Below are positions 48,069 through 57,267 of a DNA stretch of 64,000 bases, in pieces. Origin of the DNA: Thioclava dalianensis (GTDB lineage Bacteria > Pseudomonadota > Alphaproteobacteria > Rhodobacterales > Rhodobacteraceae); contig NZ_JHEH01000015.1 of NCBI RefSeq assembly GCF_000715505.1, positions 28,287 through 92,286 on the forward strand, written 5' to 3'. The notes beneath the pieces are model-generated. The model made no database searches and was not told the DNA's origin. It saw only the letters and a program-made list of their open reading frames with translations. A program made the position numbers and the translations under genes. The first letter of the stretch is position 1. Each line of letters starts with the position of its first letter.

Positions 48069-48091
48069 TATTCGTTGCCGGGACAGTCGGC

Positions 48092-48361
48092 TTATTCAGC
48101 GGCCTCTTGCGTGGGAAGCACCGAAATGAAGGTGCGGCCCTTGAGGCCCTTGCGGAAGTTCACCTTGCCTTCGCAGGTCGCGAAGATCGTGTGATCCTTA
48201 CCCATACCGACGCCCTCGCCCGGCCACCACTTGGTGCCGCGCTGACGTGCGATGATGTTGCCCGGAATCGCTTCCTGACCGCCGTAGAGCTTGACGCCGA
48301 GGCGGCGACCCGCTGAGTCGCGACCGTTACGGGAGGAACCGCCTGCTTTTTTGTGTGCCAT
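48092..48361 (-). CDS. rpmA: 50S ribosomal protein L27
   Basis: This 89-residue L27 stabilises tRNA at the peptidyl-transferase centre. The basic N-terminus [16 protein letters not shown] and the block [29 protein letters not shown] are standard. It follows rplU by 12 bases, the usual rplU-rpmA operon, and ends at a clear terminator. Confidence 0.97.
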   Translation of the reverse strand: MAHKKAGGSSRNGRDSAGRRLGVKLYGGQEAIPGNIIARQRGTKWWPGEGVGMGKDHTIFATCEGKVNFRKGLKGRTFISVLPTQEAAE

Positions 48362-48373
48362 GAGGTCTTCTCC

Positions 48374-49006
48374 TTATTTCGCGAGGTCTTTGGCCTGCGC
48401 GACCCAGTCTTCCTTGACCTTGACGGCCTCGAAAGTTTCGGGATCGAGCGCAGCGAGCTGAGCGAAGGTCGAGATACCGGCCTCGTTCAGTTTCTTCTCG
48501 GCCGCAGGGCCCAGACCGTTGATCACCTTGAGATCATCAGCCTCGGCAACAGCAGCCTCGGCCTTCGGTGCAGCTTTGGCCGCAGCCTTGGGAGCCGCTT
48601 TCTTGGCAGCCGGAGCCGTACCTTCGGTGCCATGTGCTGCGCGCCGCGCGATCGCGGTGCCGACAGCTTCCTTGACGCCCGACTTGTCCGCGCCCGAGGC
48701 GAGAACATCGGTCACCCGCAGCAGCGTGAGCTGCTGGCGGTGGCCACGGGTACGCTGCGAGGAGTGCTTCCGGCGGCGCTTGTGGTAGGTGATGACCTTG
48801 TCGGCCTTGATGTTGTCGATGACTTCCGCCTGAACAGCCGCACCTTCCACGAAGGGCGTGCCAAGCTGAGGTGCGTCGCCGCCGACCATCAGAATCTCGT
48901 TGAACTGGACTTTATCGCCAGCTTCGGCTGCAAGCAGTTCCACGCGCAGCGTATCGCCCGCCTGAACCTTATATTGCTTGCCACCAGTCTTGAGGACCGC
49001 AAACAT
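48374..49006 (-). CDS. rplU: 50S ribosomal protein L21 with C-terminal helix-hairpin-helix extension
   Basis: Residues 1-103 are ordinary L21 (MFAVLKTGGKQYKVQAGDTL ... YHKRRRKHSSQRTRGHRQQ). The protein continues to 210 residues through an Ala/Lys-rich linker and ends with an HhH-like domain (DLKVINGLGPAAEKKLNEAGI, STFAQLAALDPETFEAV). Standard L21 is about 103 residues, so this is roughly doubled. Similar long L21 forms occur in Rhodobacterales. The linker is low-complexity and could bind RNA. ATG 49006 has AGGAAAG upstream. Confidence 0.93.
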   Translation of the reverse strand: MFAVLKTGGKQYKVQAGDTLRVELLAAEAGDKVQFNEILMVGGDAPQLGTPFVEGAAVQAEVIDNIKADKVITYHKRRRKHSSQRTRGHRQQLTLLRVTDVLASGADKSGVKEAVGTAIARRAAHGTEGTAPAAKKAAPKAAAKAAPKAEAAVAEADDLKVINGLGPAAEKKLNEAGISTFAQLAALDPETFEAVKVKEDWVAQAKDLAK

Positions 49007-49343
49007 GGGTCTTTCCTTTTCATTCATCCGCGCCCTGTGGCACCCGCATGCGGGGTTTCGTGGGCACCTCTCGCCCGCCGTCGAACTGCGCGTCCCACTT
49101 GGGGACGAATTGCAAAAACGAGGCCCGGCGGAAAGAAACCTTCCCGCCGGGTCGTGCCCATATCGAGGATCAGGCCCTGTGTGTCAAGCGTAAATCACGA
49201 TATCGCGCCGCCCCGCGCGCCCAAATCTGCACGCCCCACAGCACAGTTTCAGCCGCCGTGGCACAGCTGCCCATTCACCTGGCGCAAAATACCTCCGCCG
49301 GAGGCATCCGCCGCCCGCCAAAGGGCCGCACGCTCAGCCCGCC
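49007..49343 (-). other. 337-base region between the ABC-F gene and rplU
   Basis: No gene is seen. Near the ABC-F end a CCTCCGCCGGAGG palindrome occurs at 49292-49304. A stronger hairpin follows at 49124-49151, reported as a terminator. The remaining part toward rplU must hold the rplU-rpmA promoter. Confidence 0.55.
49112..49151 (-). terminator. rho-independent terminator or attenuator upstream of rplU
   Basis: On the minus strand, CCCGGCGG and CCGCCGGG make an 8-bp stem followed within a few bases by TTTTT. It is about 190 bases after the ABC-F stop and about 110 before the rplU start. It most simply ends the ABC-F transcript, but its position also allows an attenuator in the ribosomal-protein leader. 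Confidence 0.6.
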
Positions 49344-51179
49344 TTAAGCGCGCTCTTCCAGCGAAAGCCACTCTTCTTCAGCGGCGGCAAGTGCCGCCTG
49401 ACGCTCGACCAGCGCCTCAGTGGCCTTGTTGAATTTCACCGGCTGGGTGTGAAAGAGATCGGGCTGGGCCAAGAACTCTTCGAGCTTTGCGATCTCGGCC
49501 TCGTAGCGCTCGATCACGCCCGGCAGGGCCTCAAGGCGGTGGCGCTCGGTAAAGCTCAGACCGGATTTCGCGGGCGCAACGGGTGCCGGTTTCGCGCCCG
49601 CCTTCGCGGTGGATTTCGCCGCCGTCGCCTCAGAGGCCGCTTTCACCTGCGGCTCGGGCGCAGGCTCGGCCATCGCCTTTTGCGCCTGATAATCGCTCCA
49701 GCCACCGGCATAGACGGTCGCGCGCCCATTGCCCTCCATCGCGATCGTGGTCGAGGCCACGCGGTCGATGAAATCCCGGTCGTGGCTCACCAGCAGAACG
49801 GTGCCGTCATACTCGCCCAGCAGATCTTGCAGCAGATCGAGCGTCTCGACATCGAGATCGTTGGTCGGCTCATCGAGGATCAGCAGGTTCGAGGGCCGCG
49901 CCATGATCCGCGCCAGCAGCAGCCGCGCCCGCTCGCCGCCAGACAGCGCGCGGATCGGGCTGCGGGCTTGTTGTTCGTCAAACAGGAAATCCTTCAGATA
50001 GGCCACGACATGTTTGGGCGTGCCGCGCACCATCACCTGATCGGAATTGCCCTTCACGGCCATCCCCGGATCGTTGACGAGCCCGTTCCACAGGGTCTGC
50101 TCGGGATCGAGCGTGGCGCGGGCCTGATCGAACACCGCGACATCGAGATTGGTGCCCAGCTTGACGGATCCTGCATCCGGCGCGATCTCGCCGGTAAGCA
50201 TCTTCAAAAGCGTCGTTTTGCCCACGCCGTTGGGCCCGACAAAGGCCACCCGGTCGCCACGCAGCACGCGCAGATCAAAATCCTGGACGATCTGCTTATC
50301 GCCAAACCCTTTGCTGAGCCCCGTGGCCTCGATCACCCGCTTACCCGAGGATTGCCCCGAATCCAGCTCCAGCGCGGCCACGCCTTGCCGCTTGATCTGG
50401 CTTGCCCGCTCGGCGCGCAGCGCTTGCAGCGCGCGCACCCGGCCCTGATTGCGTTTGCGCCGCGCCGAGATCCCCTCGACGGCCCATTTCGCCTCGGCCT
50501 TGATCTTGCGGTTGAGCTTGTGGCGGGCCTCGTCTTCCTCGGCCCACACGGTCTCGCGCCACTCCTCGAACGTCTCAAACCCCTGCTCGTTGCGCTTTAC
50601 CTGCCCGCGATCCACCCAGAGCGTAGCGCGGGTGAGCGCGCGCAGGAAGGCGCGGTCGTGGCTGATCAGCACGAACGCCCGGCGGGTCTCGCGCAATTGC
50701 TGCTCGAGCCAGCCAATCGCCTCGATATCAAGATGGTTCGTGGGCTCGTCGAGCAACATCAGCTCGGGCGCCTCGGCCAGCAGCTTGGCCAGCGCCGCGC
50801 GCCTGCGCTCCCCGCCCGAGGCGGTCGCAACCGGCGTCTCGGGGCGGAATTTCAGCCCCTCTGCGGCCATCTCGACCTTATATTCCTCGGCCGGATCCAG
50901 ACCGGAGGCGGCAAACTCGCCCAGCGTCTCGAAGCCCGACAGATCGGGTTCCTGTTCCATATAGCCCACGGATGTGCCCGGCGGCACGGTGCGCGCGCCC
51001 TGATCGGCCTCGATCAGACCGGCCATCACTTTCATCAAGGTGGACTTGCCAGAGCCATTGCGCCCGACCAGCGCGACGCGGTCGCCTTGCTGAATATTGA
51101 GCGTGAGCCCGTCGAAAACGGGATTGCCGCCGAAGGTCAGCGAGATATCGGACAGCTGGAGAAGGGGTGCACGTGCCAT
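49344..51179 (-). CDS. ABC-F family ATPase (Uup type)
   Basis: This 611-residue protein has two ABC ATPase domains in one chain and no membrane segments. The first Walker A is GRNGSGKST and the second GPNGVGKTT. The second signature is LSGGERARLLLARI, and the duplicated DEPTNHLDIE and DEPTNDLDVE blocks are typical of ABC-F. A C-terminal coiled-coil tail (ALPGVIERYEAEIAKLEEFL) resembles the DNA-binding tail of Uup. ABC-F proteins act on ribosomes or branched DNA rather than in transport. ATG 51179 (MARAPLLQLSDISLTF) matches the domain start; the extension to 51215 is unsupported. Confidence 0.93.
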   Translation of the reverse strand: MARAPLLQLSDISLTFGGNPVFDGLTLNIQQGDRVALVGRNGSGKSTLMKVMAGLIEADQGARTVPPGTSVGYMEQEPDLSGFETLGEFAASGLDPAEEYKVEMAAEGLKFRPETPVATASGGERRRAALAKLLAEAPELMLLDEPTNHLDIEAIGWLEQQLRETRRAFVLISHDRAFLRALTRATLWVDRGQVKRNEQGFETFEEWRETVWAEEDEARHKLNRKIKAEAKWAVEGISARRKRNQGRVRALQALRAERASQIKRQGVAALELDSGQSSGKRVIEATGLSKGFGDKQIVQDFDLRVLRGDRVAFVGPNGVGKTTLLKMLTGEIAPDAGSVKLGTNLDVAVFDQARATLDPEQTLWNGLVNDPGMAVKGNSDQVMVRGTPKHVVAYLKDFLFDEQQARSPIRALSGGERARLLLARIMARPSNLLILDEPTNDLDVETLDLLQDLLGEYDGTVLLVSHDRDFIDRVASTTIAMEGNGRATVYAGGWSDYQAQKAMAEPAPEPQVKAASEATAAKSTAKAGAKPAPVAPAKSGLSFTERHRLEALPGVIERYEAEIAKLEEFLAQPDLFHTQPVKFNKATEALVERQAALAAAEEEWLSLEERA

Positions 51180-51271
51180 GACCGCGCAGCTAATGAGGGG
51201 CGCGGGAAAGGTCAATGGGGCGCGGTGATCGGGCGGTGTAAATCACGCGAAGGACGGCGCGCGGACCCGTC

Positions 51272-52003
51272 TCAGCCCGCAAGCGCGCGCAGCGCCTTGA
51301 GCCGCGCAGGCGGAATCCGCGTGGGGTCCAGCGCGGTGAAGACGTGACAGGTGTCGAGATCGCGGTCGATCACCGCATGATCCGAGGTCCACCCCCCCAT
51401 CCCAAGATAAGAGCGCAAGAGCGGCGGCAGGGAAGCGGGTTGCGCGTCGGGCATCGGGGCGGCCTCAGCCGCCGCCTGCACAAGCGTGACGGTTTCGGGT
51501 GCGCGCGGGCGCGGGCGCAACCCGTCAGGTCCGAGCGCATGGGCCGCGAGATGGGCGAAGGCCCCCGCATGGTCGCGCCACTGTGCGCCGTGAAATGAGC
51601 TTGCGCCGAACAGCAGCCGCACCCCGTGCCGCTCGGCCAACCGCGTGATCGCCGCCCAACCCAGCCGCAGCACATCGGGATCGCGCAGCCCGGGGCGCGT
51701 GCAGAACCGCCCCAATTCAAGATGCGGCCCGGCGCGGCCCATCAGCGGGGCAAGATCATAGCTTTGCGCGCAATAGCATTGGGACAGCGCCCGGTCATCG
51801 TCGAGCAGGTTCAGCCGGAACCCCGCGAGAAGCGTGCCATCCGTCTCTTCGACCAAAACATGGCGGGCCTGCGAATCAAATGCATCCAGATCGCTGCGCC
51901 CGGCGCGGAAACTTTGCGCGCGCAGACGCAAAACGGCATCGAGATCGGCGGCGCCCTGCGCCTGCCGAACCCGGTAGTTTCCTTTGGAAATGGACAGATC
52001 CAT
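51272..52003 (-). CDS. olsB: L-ornithine N-alpha-acyltransferase (ornithine lipid synthesis)
   Basis: This 243-residue acyltransferase of the OlsB/Hlp type transfers an acyl chain from ACP to ornithine to give lyso-ornithine lipid. Typical blocks are VLRLRAQSFRAGRSDLDAFD, QCYCAQSYDLAPLMGRAGP, HLELGRFCTRPGLRDPDVLR and RLLFGASSFHGA. olsA, which adds the second acyl chain, is not in the window. The gene is monocistronic in appearance, between the ABC-F gene and bamE. Confidence 0.85.
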   Translation of the reverse strand: MDLSISKGNYRVRQAQGAADLDAVLRLRAQSFRAGRSDLDAFDSQARHVLVEETDGTLLAGFRLNLLDDDRALSQCYCAQSYDLAPLMGRAGPHLELGRFCTRPGLRDPDVLRLGWAAITRLAERHGVRLLFGASSFHGAQWRDHAGAFAHLAAHALGPDGLRPRPRAPETVTLVQAAAEAAPMPDAQPASLPPLLRSYLGMGGWTSDHAVIDRDLDTCHVFTALDPTRIPPARLKALRALAG

Positions 52004-52075
52004 CTCCGCCCCCGCACAGCACCCATATCTTCAGGAGGAAATCCTAGACCAAGGCGCTGCGCGTGCAAAGCGAAG

Positions 52076-52528
52076 TTAGTTGTCGCTGAGCACCTGTCCC
52101 GGTGTGATGCGTCCGATCGAGCCCATCAGCTGGCGGATCACGCCAATGCCCTTGACGTTGCTTTGCGTGACACGGCGCGACAGCGGCACGACCTCGCCGC
52201 GATTGAGCCCGAACCGCTCCACATTGCTCACAACGCCAGCCTTGTTGAACGAAATCGCGACAACCTCGCGCTGGATCTCTTTGGGCGCATGCCATGTCAC
52301 CGTCTTCCAACGCGACCCGACATAGTACCAGCCCGAGCCCTCCAAGAGCCCGGTCGAGCTGGGACGACCGATATCGGCGGCCACATCGTCGCGCGTGCTC
52401 TTGCCGACCTCGATCTTGGCGAGGTTTTCTTCGAGCGGCACATAGCCATGATTGCGATAAATCGGCGAACACGCACCCAGAACGAGTGTCGCACCTACCG
52501 CCGCACAAACCAGCATTTTCCGCATCAT
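52076..52528 (-). CDS. bamE: outer membrane protein assembly factor BamE (lipoprotein)
   Basis: This lipoprotein of about 150 residues supports the BAM beta-barrel assembly complex. The signal has the lipobox LVLGAC, with the cysteine near residue 26. The SmpA/OmlA domain shows NHGYVPLEENLAKIEVGKST and VVAISFNKAGVVSNVERFGL. The gene begins with tandem ATG codons at 52528 and 52525. It is divergent from the DUF177 gene, a pairing common in Rhodobacterales. Confidence 0.92.
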   Translation of the reverse strand: MMRKMLVCAAVGATLVLGACSPIYRNHGYVPLEENLAKIEVGKSTRDDVAADIGRPSSTGLLEGSGWYYVGSRWKTVTWHAPKEIQREVVAISFNKAGVVSNVERFGLNRGEVVPLSRRVTQSNVKGIGVIRQLMGSIGRITPGQVLSDN

Positions 52529-52662
52529 CGAACCGATCCCCACCTGCACCCCCTCTTGCCTCTGAGCCTTCGGGCTTTTATCGACGCTTACAACATGACT
52601 GCGCCGCTCTCAAGCGCTCAACCGCCCTGCCCGCGCGCGCAGTCCGAAAAGAAAGGTGCGAC

Positions 52663-53232
52663 ATGACGTCTTCAGAGCCGCAAGCCCCCGAGGCCGTTTG
52701 GTCCAAGCCGATGCGGCTGGCCGATTTGCCCGCCCGAAAGCCCACACGCTTTGATCTTGAGGCCGATGCGCCCACCCGCGCGGCGATTGCGGCATGGGCC
52801 GAGATCGTCGGGCTGGACGGGCTCCGCTTCAAGGGACAGCTTCGTCCCGCAGGGCGCAATGACTGGATTCTTGAGGCCAAACTGGACGCGACCGTCGTTC
52901 AGGAATGCGTGATCTCGCTGGCACCGGTTACCACAGAGATCTCGGAATCGGTCACCCGGCGCTATCTCGCGCATATGGAAATGCCGACCGAAGAAGAGGT
53001 CGAGATGCCCGAGGATGACACCGCAGAGCCCCTGCCCTCGGTGGTCGATCTCGCAGCCGTGGCCCTTGAGGCGCTGGAACTGGCGCTGCCGCTTTATCCG
53101 CGTGCACCCGATGCCGAGCTGGGCGAGACCCGCGTGACCGAGCCCGGTATCGACCCGCTCGACGAAGAGCAGATGAAGCCCTTTGCCAACCTGCGCACGC
53201 TGCTTGACGGCGACAAGGGGAAGGACAAATAA
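52663..53232 (+). CDS. DUF177 (YceD) family protein
   Basis: This 189-residue cytosolic protein of the DUF177 family is linked to ribosomal large-subunit or rRNA maturation in other organisms and is usually encoded next to rpmF. It shows the DWILEAKLDATVVQECVISL block, including the conserved cysteine, and the acidic tail TEEEVEMPEDDTAEPL. ATG 52663 is preceded by AAAGGTGCG. It starts the rpmF-plsX-fabH group. Confidence 0.9.
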   Translation: MTSSEPQAPEAVWSKPMRLADLPARKPTRFDLEADAPTRAAIAAWAEIVGLDGLRFKGQLRPAGRNDWILEAKLDATVVQECVISLAPVTTEISESVTRRYLAHMEMPTEEEVEMPEDDTAEPLPSVVDLAAVALEALELALPLYPRAPDAELGETRVTEPGIDPLDEEQMKPFANLRTLLDGDKGKDK

Positions 53233-53451
53233 GGGTGAAATAGCACGGTTTTGGCCGTCGCTGTCACAGTCCGGGAAAACGCCTCAGAAAGGGGCTTGCA
53301 CGCCAACAGAATCCGAGTATGTTCCCGGCCTCGTTCGAAGTTACGTTTCGCATCCAAAACGCGACCGCGCGTCGATGACGAAACCGCTGAATTATCAAGG
53401 CTTTTTGCCGCTCACACGGGCCTATCCGCCCCATTATACCGAGGTTGAGAC

Positions 53452-53658
53452 ATGGCTGTCCCTCAGAACCGAGTCACGCGCTCCCGCCGCAACATGCGCC
53501 GTGCGCATGACTCTCTCGTCGCTGCAAACCCGGCAGAATGCCCGAGCTGCGGCGAACTCAAGCGCCCGCATCACGTCTGCGCGTCCTGCGGCCATTACGA
53601 TGATCGCGAGATCGTTGCGATGACCGAAGAGGTCGATCTCGACGACGACGCGGCGTAA
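53452..53658 (+). CDS. rpmF: 50S ribosomal protein L32
   Basis: This 68-residue protein has the N-terminal [20 protein letters not shown] and the zinc-binding CPSCGE ... CASCGHY pairs. It lies 219 bases after the DUF177 gene and immediately before plsX, the conserved rpmF-plsX-fabH order. Confidence 0.97.
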   Translation: MAVPQNRVTRSRRNMRRAHDSLVAANPAECPSCGELKRPHHVCASCGHYDDREIVAMTEEVDLDDDAA

Positions 53659-53685
53659 GATCGTTTGACCCGCGCCGCACATGTC

Positions 53686-54858
53686 ATGCCAAACGCGCAA
53701 GACCAGCAGCAGCCGGGCGCCAGCGACAAGGCCGCTCAGACGCAGGCCAGCCTGAATGGCATGGCGCCGGCATCCGCCGGCGCTGTTGTCATTTCCGTCG
53801 ACGCGATGGGCGGCGATCTTGGTCCCGAAGCCACGATTGCCGGCGTTGCGAAGGCGGCGCGCACAGCCCCCGAGTTGCAATTCATCGTTCACGGGCCCCA
53901 AGAGGTGCTCGCCCCGTTGATCGCCCAGCACAATCTGGGGGACAAAGTGGAGCTGCATCATGCCGAAGGCGTGGTGACGATGGAGGACAAACCCGCGCAG
54001 GTCATGCGCTCGGGCAAGAATACCTCTATGTGGTCGGCCATTGAGTCGGTGCGCGAAGGAGCCGCCGACGTCGCCGTGTCTTGCGGCAATACCGGGGCGC
54101 TGATGGCGGTCTCGATGATCCGCCTGCGCAAGATCCCCGGTGTGAACCGCCCTGCCATCGCCTCCTTCTGGCCCTCGCGCAATGCGGCGGGCTGGAATGT
54201 GATGCTCGATATGGGCGCCGACGTGAAGGCCGATGCCTCTGACTTGCTGACCTATGCGCTGATGGGCTCGTCCTATGCGCGCAACGCGCTGGGGATCACC
54301 CGGCCCCGGGTCGGGCTTTTGAATGTCGGCACCGAAGAGCACAAAGGCCGCGCCGAGCTGAAAGAGGCCTATGGGCTGATCGAGCAGACGCAGGACGCGG
54401 GCGCGTTTGATTTCGCAGGCTTCGTCGAGGGCAGCCATCTGGCCGCCGACCGGGCCGATGTGATCGTGACCGACGGGTTTACGGGCAATGTGGCGCTCAA
54501 GACAGGCGAAGGCACGGCCAAGCTGGTGTCAGAGCTGCTGCGCGAGGCGCTGACCTCGACGCTGCTGGCCAAGCTGGGCGCCTTGCTGGCGATGGGCGCA
54601 CTCAAGCGCCTGCAAGCCAAGGTCGATCCACGCCGGGCAAATGGCGGCGTCTTCCTCGGGCTCAATGGCACGGTGGTGAAATCGCATGGCTCGGCCGACG
54701 CGACAAGCTTCGCCGCCGCGATAGCCCTGGCCGCGCGCTTGTCGAAATCGGGCTTTGCGGCACGGCTTGCCGCCCGGGTTGCCTCTGCCCTCCCCGAGAT
54801 GCACGATGGCCCGACAAACGGCGCAGAAGCGTCCGAGAAAAGCGAGAGCAGCCAATGA
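53686..54858 (+). CDS. plsX: phosphate acyltransferase PlsX
   Basis: PlsX makes acyl-phosphate from acyl-ACP for phospholipid synthesis. The core starts VVISVDAMGGDLGPEATI and includes AVSCGNTGALMAVSMIRL, LNVGTEEHKGRAELKEAY and DGFTGNVALKTGEG. The N-terminus is uncertain: TTG 53665, ATG 53686 and ATG 53761 are all in frame, none with a strong ribosome binding site. The first 25 residues after ATG 53686 are low-complexity. Its stop overlaps the fabH start by four bases. Confidence 0.94.
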   Translation: MPNAQDQQQPGASDKAAQTQASLNGMAPASAGAVVISVDAMGGDLGPEATIAGVAKAARTAPELQFIVHGPQEVLAPLIAQHNLGDKVELHHAEGVVTMEDKPAQVMRSGKNTSMWSAIESVREGAADVAVSCGNTGALMAVSMIRLRKIPGVNRPAIASFWPSRNAAGWNVMLDMGADVKADASDLLTYALMGSSYARNALGITRPRVGLLNVGTEEHKGRAELKEAYGLIEQTQDAGAFDFAGFVEGSHLAADRADVIVTDGFTGNVALKTGEGTAKLVSELLREALTSTLLAKLGALLAMGALKRLQAKVDPRRANGGVFLGLNGTVVKSHGSADATSFAAAIALAARLSKSGFAARLAARVASALPEMHDGPTNGAEASEKSESSQ

Positions 54859-55829
54859 CGATCAGAGCCGTTGTGCGGGGCGTGGGACATTACCTGCCCG
54901 AGCGCGTGGTCGAAAATGCCGAATTCGAGAAGACCCTCGATACGACGGATGAATGGATTCGCACCCGCACGGGCATCGAGCGACGTCATTTCGCAGCCGA
55001 GGGCGAAACCACCTCGCATCTCGCGATCAAAGCCGCCGAGGCCGCGCTGGCCGATGCGGGCATGCAGGCCAGCGATATCGACGCGATTGTCGTGGCCACC
55101 TCGACGCCCGATCACACCTTCCCGTCTGTCGCCACGATGGTGCAGGCCGGGCTCGGCTCGACCACCGGTTTTGCTTATGACGTGCAGGCGGTCTGCGCAG
55201 GCTTCATCTTTGCACTGACCAATGCCAACGGGCTGATCTTGTCGGGACAGGCCGAGCGCGTGCTTGTGATCGGCGCGGAGACCTTCTCGCGGATCATGGA
55301 CTGGACCGACCGGGGCACCTGCGTGCTCTTCGGCGATGGCGCAGGCGCGCTGATCCTTGAGGCCGAGGACGGCACCGGCACCAATGCCGATCGCGGCATC
55401 CTGTCGTCCGATCTGCATTCCGACGGGCGCTATCGCGAATTGCTCTATGTCGATGGTGGTGTGTCGACCACAGGCGGCGCGGGCGTGCTGAAGATGCAAG
55501 GCAATCAGGTCTTCAAGCATGCGGTGACGAAGCTCGCGCAAACTGCTGAAAAGGCTCTGGAAAAAGCAGGCATGAGCGCCTCGGATGTGGACTGGATCGT
55601 GCCCCATCAAGCCAATTTGCGGATCATCAAGGCGACCTCTGAAAAGCTCGGTCTGACCCTTGATAACGTGGTGGTGACGGTGGCCGATCACGGCAACACC
55701 TCTGCCGCCTCGATCCCGCTTGCGATGTCCGTGGGCAAGGCGCGCGGCCAGATCAAACAAGGTCAGGTCATCGTTGCAGAGGCCATCGGCGGCGGTCTCG
55801 CTTGGGGCTCGGTCGTTCTGCGCTGGTAG
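54855..55829 (+). CDS. fabH: 3-oxoacyl-ACP synthase III
   Basis: FabH starts fatty acid synthesis by condensing acetyl-CoA with malonyl-ACP. The 324-residue protein has the triad C114 (DVQAVCAGF), H251 ([11 protein letters not shown]) and N281 ([10 protein letters not shown]). The ATG overlaps the plsX stop, so the two are translationally coupled. It ends with the expected [13 protein letters not shown]. Confidence 0.97.
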   Translation: MTIRAVVRGVGHYLPERVVENAEFEKTLDTTDEWIRTRTGIERRHFAAEGETTSHLAIKAAEAALADAGMQASDIDAIVVATSTPDHTFPSVATMVQAGLGSTTGFAYDVQAVCAGFIFALTNANGLILSGQAERVLVIGAETFSRIMDWTDRGTCVLFGDGAGALILEAEDGTGTNADRGILSSDLHSDGRYRELLYVDGGVSTTGGAGVLKMQGNQVFKHAVTKLAQTAEKALEKAGMSASDVDWIVPHQANLRIIKATSEKLGLTLDNVVVTVADHGNTSAASIPLAMSVGKARGQIKQGQVIVAEAIGGGLAWGSVVLRW

Positions 55830-55942
55830 GCGCAGACGGCAATCTCCCGCGCATCAAAAGCACTCCACAAGCCCTTGATATTGACTCGGGATTTGCTCTC
55901 GGTCACTGTAACTCGAAATTGCTGGTCCCCAGGGGGGTTGTT

Positions 55943-56242
55943 ATGTCGAAAACGCTGACACGCATGGATCTGAGCGAAGCGGTGTTCCGCGAAGTCGGTC
56001 TGTCGCGCAATGAATCCGCCCAACTGGTCGAGACGGTGCTCCAGCACATGTCCGACGCGCTTGTTGAGGGCGAAACGGTCAAGATCAGCTCCTTCGGGAC
56101 ATTCTCGGTGCGCGACAAGGCCCCGCGCATGGGGCGCAATCCCAAAACCGGTGAGGAAGTGCCGATCAGCCCGCGCCGCGTGCTCTCGTTCCGCCCCTCT
56201 CACCTGATGAAGGACCGCGTGGCTTCGGGCAACGCGAAATAA
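55943..56242 (+). CDS. ihfA: integration host factor alpha subunit
   Basis: This 99-residue DNA-bending protein of the HU/IHF family has [19 protein letters not shown] at the start and the beta-arm region [23 protein letters not shown] with the intercalating proline. It heterodimerises with IhfB, encoded elsewhere. A strong AGGGGGG ribosome binding site precedes the ATG. It is followed after 13 bases by a MerR-type gene, the common ihfA-merR pair. Confidence 0.96.
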   Translation: MSKTLTRMDLSEAVFREVGLSRNESAQLVETVLQHMSDALVEGETVKISSFGTFSVRDKAPRMGRNPKTGEEVPISPRRVLSFRPSHLMKDRVASGNAK

Positions 56243-56255
56243 CGGATCGGGCCGC

Positions 56256-57038
56256 ATGGGCAAATCCGCCGACGCATTCAAGACCATCTCGGAAGTCTCT
56301 GAACTGCTTGCCACGCCCACGCATGTTTTGCGGTTCTGGGAAAGCAAGTTCACGCAGGTCAAACCCGTCAAGCGGGCCGGCGGTCGGCGCTATTACCGAC
56401 CCAATGACGTGGCCCTTCTGGGCGGGATTCGCCAGCTTCTTCATGATGACGGGATGACGATCCGGGGCGTGCAGAAATTACTGCGCGAAAACGGCGTGCG
56501 TCATGTCAGCGATCTGTTCGACCCCGAGAGCGACGCGGTGAGCGCGCCCACAGATCCGGCCCCGAAGACCGAAGTGCCGCAGTTCGAAGATCAGCAGGTT
56601 GAGGACCAGCACGAGGACGAGGCGACCGCGCCCGCAGCCTCTGTCACGCCCTTTCCGCAGCGCCCGCAAGCCCCGCCCGCCGAGCCCGCGCCACCGCCCG
56701 AGCCGCAGGCCTCTCTGCGCGATCAAGGTGGCGAAGAGGCCCCGATGGCGCTTGATGTCGAGCCTGAGCCTGAGGCCGAACCCGAGCAGCAGGTCTACAG
56801 CCTGCAGATCAAAACCGCACGCGAGCGGTCGCGCGAGCAAAGCGATGCGCTCAGGCTTTCGCGCGTGGGCTTACGCACGCGACTCGCCTCAATCGATCTG
56901 GCGCGGCTCTCGGAGATTGAGCGTGCAGGCCTTCGCGAACTGGCGCAACAGGCCACCGTGCTGCGCGCAAAGCTCCTCCAGCCTGCCCATGCAGGCGCGG
57001 ATACGCAGGCCGCATCCTCCCTCGATCACACCGATTGA
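56256..57038 (+). CDS. MerR-family transcriptional regulator
   Basis: This 260-residue protein has an N-terminal MerR winged helix-turn-helix ([55 protein letters not shown]). A long Pro/Ala/Glu-rich linker follows, and then a C-terminal helical stretch. There is no cysteine cluster for metal sensing, so it is not a metal-responsive member. Its gene follows ihfA closely, suggesting a joint transcript. The regulon is unknown. Confidence 0.88.
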   Translation: MGKSADAFKTISEVSELLATPTHVLRFWESKFTQVKPVKRAGGRRYYRPNDVALLGGIRQLLHDDGMTIRGVQKLLRENGVRHVSDLFDPESDAVSAPTDPAPKTEVPQFEDQQVEDQHEDEATAPAASVTPFPQRPQAPPAEPAPPPEPQASLRDQGGEEAPMALDVEPEPEAEPEQQVYSLQIKTARERSREQSDALRLSRVGLRTRLASIDLARLSEIERAGLRELAQQATVLRAKLLQPAHAGADTQAASSLDHTD

Positions 57039-57128
57039 ACGCGCGAAAGCAGGCATTTTCGATGACCGAGAAATTTCTTCGTAATTCGACTTGCACAGCC
57101 CGCCCGGTTCGATCTATATGCCCCTCGT

Positions 57129-57206
57129 CGGGCTGTGGCGCAGCCTGGTTAGCGCGTCCGTCTGGGGGACGGAAGGTCGTGAGTTCGAATCTCGCCAGCC
57201 CGACCA
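57129..57206 (+). tRNA. tRNA-Pro (anticodon GGG)
   Basis: A complete cloverleaf: acceptor CGGGCTG/CAGCCCG, D arm with GCGC stem and the GGTTA loop, anticodon stem TCCGT/ACGGA with loop CTGGGGG giving GGG at 57164-57166, T arm with TTCGAAT, and encoded CCA at the 3' end. It reads the proline CCC codon. Confidence 0.95.
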
Positions 57207-57214
57207 TTTTGACT

Positions 57215-57244
57215 AACGCCCATCCCTTCGCGGGGGTGGGCGTT
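57215..57244 (+). terminator. hairpin after tRNA-Pro
   Basis: AACGCCCA and TGGGCGTT form a perfect 8-bp stem that extends into a CCC/GGG inner stem, beginning nine bases after the tRNA CCA. No T-run follows, so it is probably an aid to termination or 3' processing. Confidence 0.6.
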
Positions 57245-57267
57245 CGTGTATCGCGGGGAGAGATGTG

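Noticed and set aside
49287..49305. CCTCCGCCGGAGG palindrome as a third copy of the dispersed repeat
   Set aside because: It shares neither end block with the copies at 3855 and 47276, so it is a separate short palindrome.
57129..57206. tRNA-Pro as an integration site of a mobile element
   Set aside because: No integrase gene and no direct repeat of the tRNA 3' end were found; flanking genes are core.
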